64,000 nt of DNA from Cobetia amphilecti (GTDB taxonomy: Bacteria; Pseudomonadota; Gammaproteobacteria; Pseudomonadales; Halomonadaceae), in assembly GCF_030010415.1 (NCBI RefSeq), contig NZ_JASCSA010000015.1; one strand, 5' to 3'. Shown piece by piece: positions 62,068 to 64,000 of this stretch. Below the pieces are notes generated by a model, which made no database searches, was not told where the DNA came from, and saw only the letters and a program-made list of their open reading frames with translations. Position numbers and translations under genes: made by a program. Every line of letters starts with the position of its first letter. Position 1 is the first letter of the stretch.

Positions 62068-62185
62068 GGTGTTCTCCTCAAGCCTCTAGGGTGTATGGCC
62101 TCATCGTACGCTTGACGCAACGCGGTGTGCCAACGTGAGTTTCGTGGCTGGCCATTGTTTTCCGCGTCTCGATCCCAAAGTCTTG

Positions 62186-62210
62186 TTCACTGTTTATTCG
62201 AATGAGTGAA
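62186..62210. promoter_or_regulatory. Palindrome upstream of poxB
   Basis: TTCACT (62186-62191) and AGTGAA (62205-62210) form perfect arms around an inner ATTCGAAT palindrome (62196-62203). It lies about 50 bp before the poxB start and is a candidate operator; no regulator gene is adjacent. Confidence 0.45.
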
Positions 62211-62260
62211 TGCATTGCTCATCCTGACCCGAAAGTTCACCGGAAAAGGAAAGCACCTCC

Positions 62261-63991
62261 ATGGCACTAACCACATCTTCGTCAGCGTCCGTCTCCGAGA
62301 TCATCGTCGATTCACTGCTTGAGGCAGGCGCCAAGCGTTGCTACGGCATCGTGGGTGACACCATCAACCACTTCACCGACGCCATTCGGCGCTCCGAGAT
62401 GGAGTGGGTGCATGTGCGGCACGAGGAGGTGGCCGGTTTCGCGGCAGGGGGCGAGTCCTTCATCAGTGGCGAGCTTTCCTGCTGCGCCGGTACCTGCGGG
62501 CCGGGCAGCACACACTTTCTGAATGGCCTGATCGAATCACACCGCAACGGCGCGCCGGTGGTGTTCATTGCCTCGCAGATCGATACCAGCGAGATGGGCG
62601 TCGGCTTCCCGCAGGATGTGGATCAGAAGGCGCTCTATTCCCAGTACAGCGTGTTCTGCGATTATCTGACCAACCCCGAGAATGCCCGTCGCATGGTCGC
62701 CATCGCGGCGCAGAAGGCGCTGGCGGAAGGCGGGGTCGCGGTGCTGATCGTGCCGGGGGATCTCTTCACTCAGAAGCCCAAGGGCTCGCTGCCGTGGCGT
62801 GCCCATCGCTTTACGCCGGTGATTCGTCCCGGCGAGCAGGAGCTGGCCGCCGTGGCCGAGGCGCTGAATGCGCCGGGCAAGGTCTCGATCTATGCCGGTA
62901 TCGGCTGTCAGCATGCGCAGGAGGAAGTGCTGGCGTTGGCACGGCGGCTCAAGGCGCCAATAGCCTGGACGTCGCGCGCCAAGGACTTCATCGAGCCGAA
63001 CAATGAACACGAGGTCGGCATGACCGGCGTGTTCGGGCTGCAAGGTGGCTACGAGGCCGTCGCGGAGTGTGACACCTTGCTGCTGCTCGGCTGCAGCTTC
63101 GCCTGGACCCAGTTCTATCCGGACAAGGCGACGGTGATCCAGGTCGATCTGGACTCCGGCAAGATCGGTATTCGCCACCCGGTGGATCTCGGGGTCGTCG
63201 GTAGCGTCAAGGACACCTGCGCGGCGCTGCTGACCCGCGTCGATCCGCGTGATGACAGTGCCTGGCTCGACAGCTGCCGCAAGAAGTATCTCGAGGCGCG
63301 TGACGATGCCGCCGTCACCTCCGATGACGAGCGTCTGATCCACCCGCAGGAACTGACACTGGCTCTGGATCGCCATGCCAGCGAAGACGCCGTTTTCACT
63401 GCCGATGGCGGTAGCCCGATGGTGTGGTGCCTGCGTCATATTCAGGCCAACGGCAAGCGCCGCACGCTGCCGAGTCTGATGCACGGCACCATGGCCAACG
63501 CCTATCCTCAGGCCATCGGCATCCAGAAGGCCTACCCGCAGCGTCAGGTGATCGCCATGTGCGGCGATGGCGGTCTTGCCATGCTGATGGGGGACCTGCT
63601 GACCCTCAAGCAGGAGAAGATCCCGCTCAAGATCGTCATCTTCAACAACAGCACGCTGGGCTTCGTCGAGCTCGAGCAGAAGGTCGAGGGTATTCTGGAT
63701 ACCTACACCGAGCTCGAGAACCCCGACTTCTCGCTGCTGGCGCAGTCGATGGGGCTGTGGGGGCGTCGCGTCGAGGAGAAGCACGAGCTGGATGAGGCGG
63801 TGCAGAGCCTGCTGGCCCAGGACGGCCCCGGGGTGCTCGAGGTCAAGGTCAATCGCATGGAGCTGGTGATGCCGCCGCATGTGGAGGCCGGCCAGGTCGC
63901 CTCCACCGCGCTCTACTCTGCCAAGGCGGTGCTCAATGGTCGCATGGATGACGTGGTCGACCTGGTGCGCAACAACTTCACCAAGCGCTGA
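62261..63991 (+). CDS. poxB: Thiamine-diphosphate-dependent pyruvate:quinone oxidoreductase (PoxB-like)
   Basis: This 576-aa ThDP enzyme of the POX family has the N-terminal VGDTINHFTDAIRRSEMEWV, the cofactor Glu in HVRHEEVAGFAAGGE, and the ThDP-binding GDGGLAMLMGDLLTLKQEKI followed by VIFNNSTLGF. It probably decarboxylates pyruvate to acetate and passes electrons to quinone at the membrane. The C-terminal helix (GRMDDVVDLVRNNFTKR) resembles the lipid-binding end of PoxB. AAAGGAAAG precedes the ATG. It is full length, ending 9 bases before the window edge. Confidence 0.87.
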   Translation: MALTTSSSASVSEIIVDSLLEAGAKRCYGIVGDTINHFTDAIRRSEMEWVHVRHEEVAGFAAGGESFISGELSCCAGTCGPGSTHFLNGLIESHRNGAPVVFIASQIDTSEMGVGFPQDVDQKALYSQYSVFCDYLTNPENARRMVAIAAQKALAEGGVAVLIVPGDLFTQKPKGSLPWRAHRFTPVIRPGEQELAAVAEALNAPGKVSIYAGIGCQHAQEEVLALARRLKAPIAWTSRAKDFIEPNNEHEVGMTGVFGLQGGYEAVAECDTLLLLGCSFAWTQFYPDKATVIQVDLDSGKIGIRHPVDLGVVGSVKDTCAALLTRVDPRDDSAWLDSCRKKYLEARDDAAVTSDDERLIHPQELTLALDRHASEDAVFTADGGSPMVWCLRHIQANGKRRTLPSLMHGTMANAYPQAIGIQKAYPQRQVIAMCGDGGLAMLMGDLLTLKQEKIPLKIVIFNNSTLGFVELEQKVEGILDTYTELENPDFSLLAQSMGLWGRRVEEKHELDEAVQSLLAQDGPGVLEVKVNRMELVMPPHVEAGQVASTALYSAKAVLNGRMDDVVDLVRNNFTKR

Positions 63992-64000
63992 ACAAATGAC

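Noticed and set aside
62537..63880. 447-aa bottom-strand open frame inside poxB
   Set aside because: Antisense shadow; low-complexity composition and no start signal.

Overview
The window looks like a chromosomal segment of a marine or halophilic gammaproteobacterium, most likely Halomonadaceae (Halomonas/Cobetia type). This placement is inferred from protein character and gene content: a BCCT osmolyte transporter, an NtrC/sigma54-type urease locus, a CioAB oxidase, and two TRAP loci for carboxylates or sugar acids. No rRNA, tRNA or CRISPR array was seen.

Layout. 1-1950: accessory patch with the 3' end of an IS66-type element, a decayed umuD-like gene, and an intact RES/Xre-MbcA toxin-antitoxin pair with a clear palindromic operator. 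2181-12075: a divergent catabolic cluster. On the minus strand are a split methylenetetrahydrofolate reductase and a LysR regulator. On the plus strand are a ketoglutarate-semialdehyde-type dehydrogenase, an M19 dipeptidase homologue lacking metal ligands, a BCCT carrier, a 599-aa protein of unknown function, a DUF3726-like protein and a RidA protein. The set suggests breakdown of an N-methylated osmolyte, but the substrate is unknown. 12176-16868: CioAB oxidase with its small DUF2474 subunit, then a MocR regulator. 17053-24107: a four-gene module with two complete tyrosine recombinases, one divergent recombinase-like protein and one unknown protein. 24549-36998: urtABCDE-ureDABCEFG-hupE, preceded by two NtrC-type sites and a sigma54 promoter. 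37035-40106: a Zur-box-controlled COG0523 GTPase, then a divergent EamA/MarR pair with two identical-arm operators. 40980-43867: a complete TRAP transporter. 44056-46122: an EamA exporter and a LysR regulator. 46251-60942: a large minus-strand sugar-acid operon under a divergent GntR regulator. It encodes a PdxA-family dehydrogenase, an enolase-superfamily dehydratase, an AraD1-type dehydratase, three TRAP binding proteins, one DctQM pair whose dctQ is frameshifted, two amidohydrolase/lactonase proteins, a beta-propeller protein and a second ketoglutarate-semialdehyde dehydrogenase. 60943-63991: a nitronate monooxygenase-like gene and poxB.

How it fits together. The urea block is a full import-hydrolysis unit: UrtABCDE imports urea, UreABC hydrolyses it, UreDEFG and HupE supply nickel, and NtrC control links it to nitrogen status. 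The sugar-acid operon reads as a Weimberg-like route: lactone, aldonate, 2-keto-3-deoxy acid, 2-ketoglutarate semialdehyde, 2-ketoglutarate. The BCCT cluster also contains a semialdehyde dehydrogenase of this type, so both catabolic loci may feed 2-ketoglutarate. An unusual structural feature is that many intergenic spacers consist of short degenerate tandem repeats with a different unit at each site.
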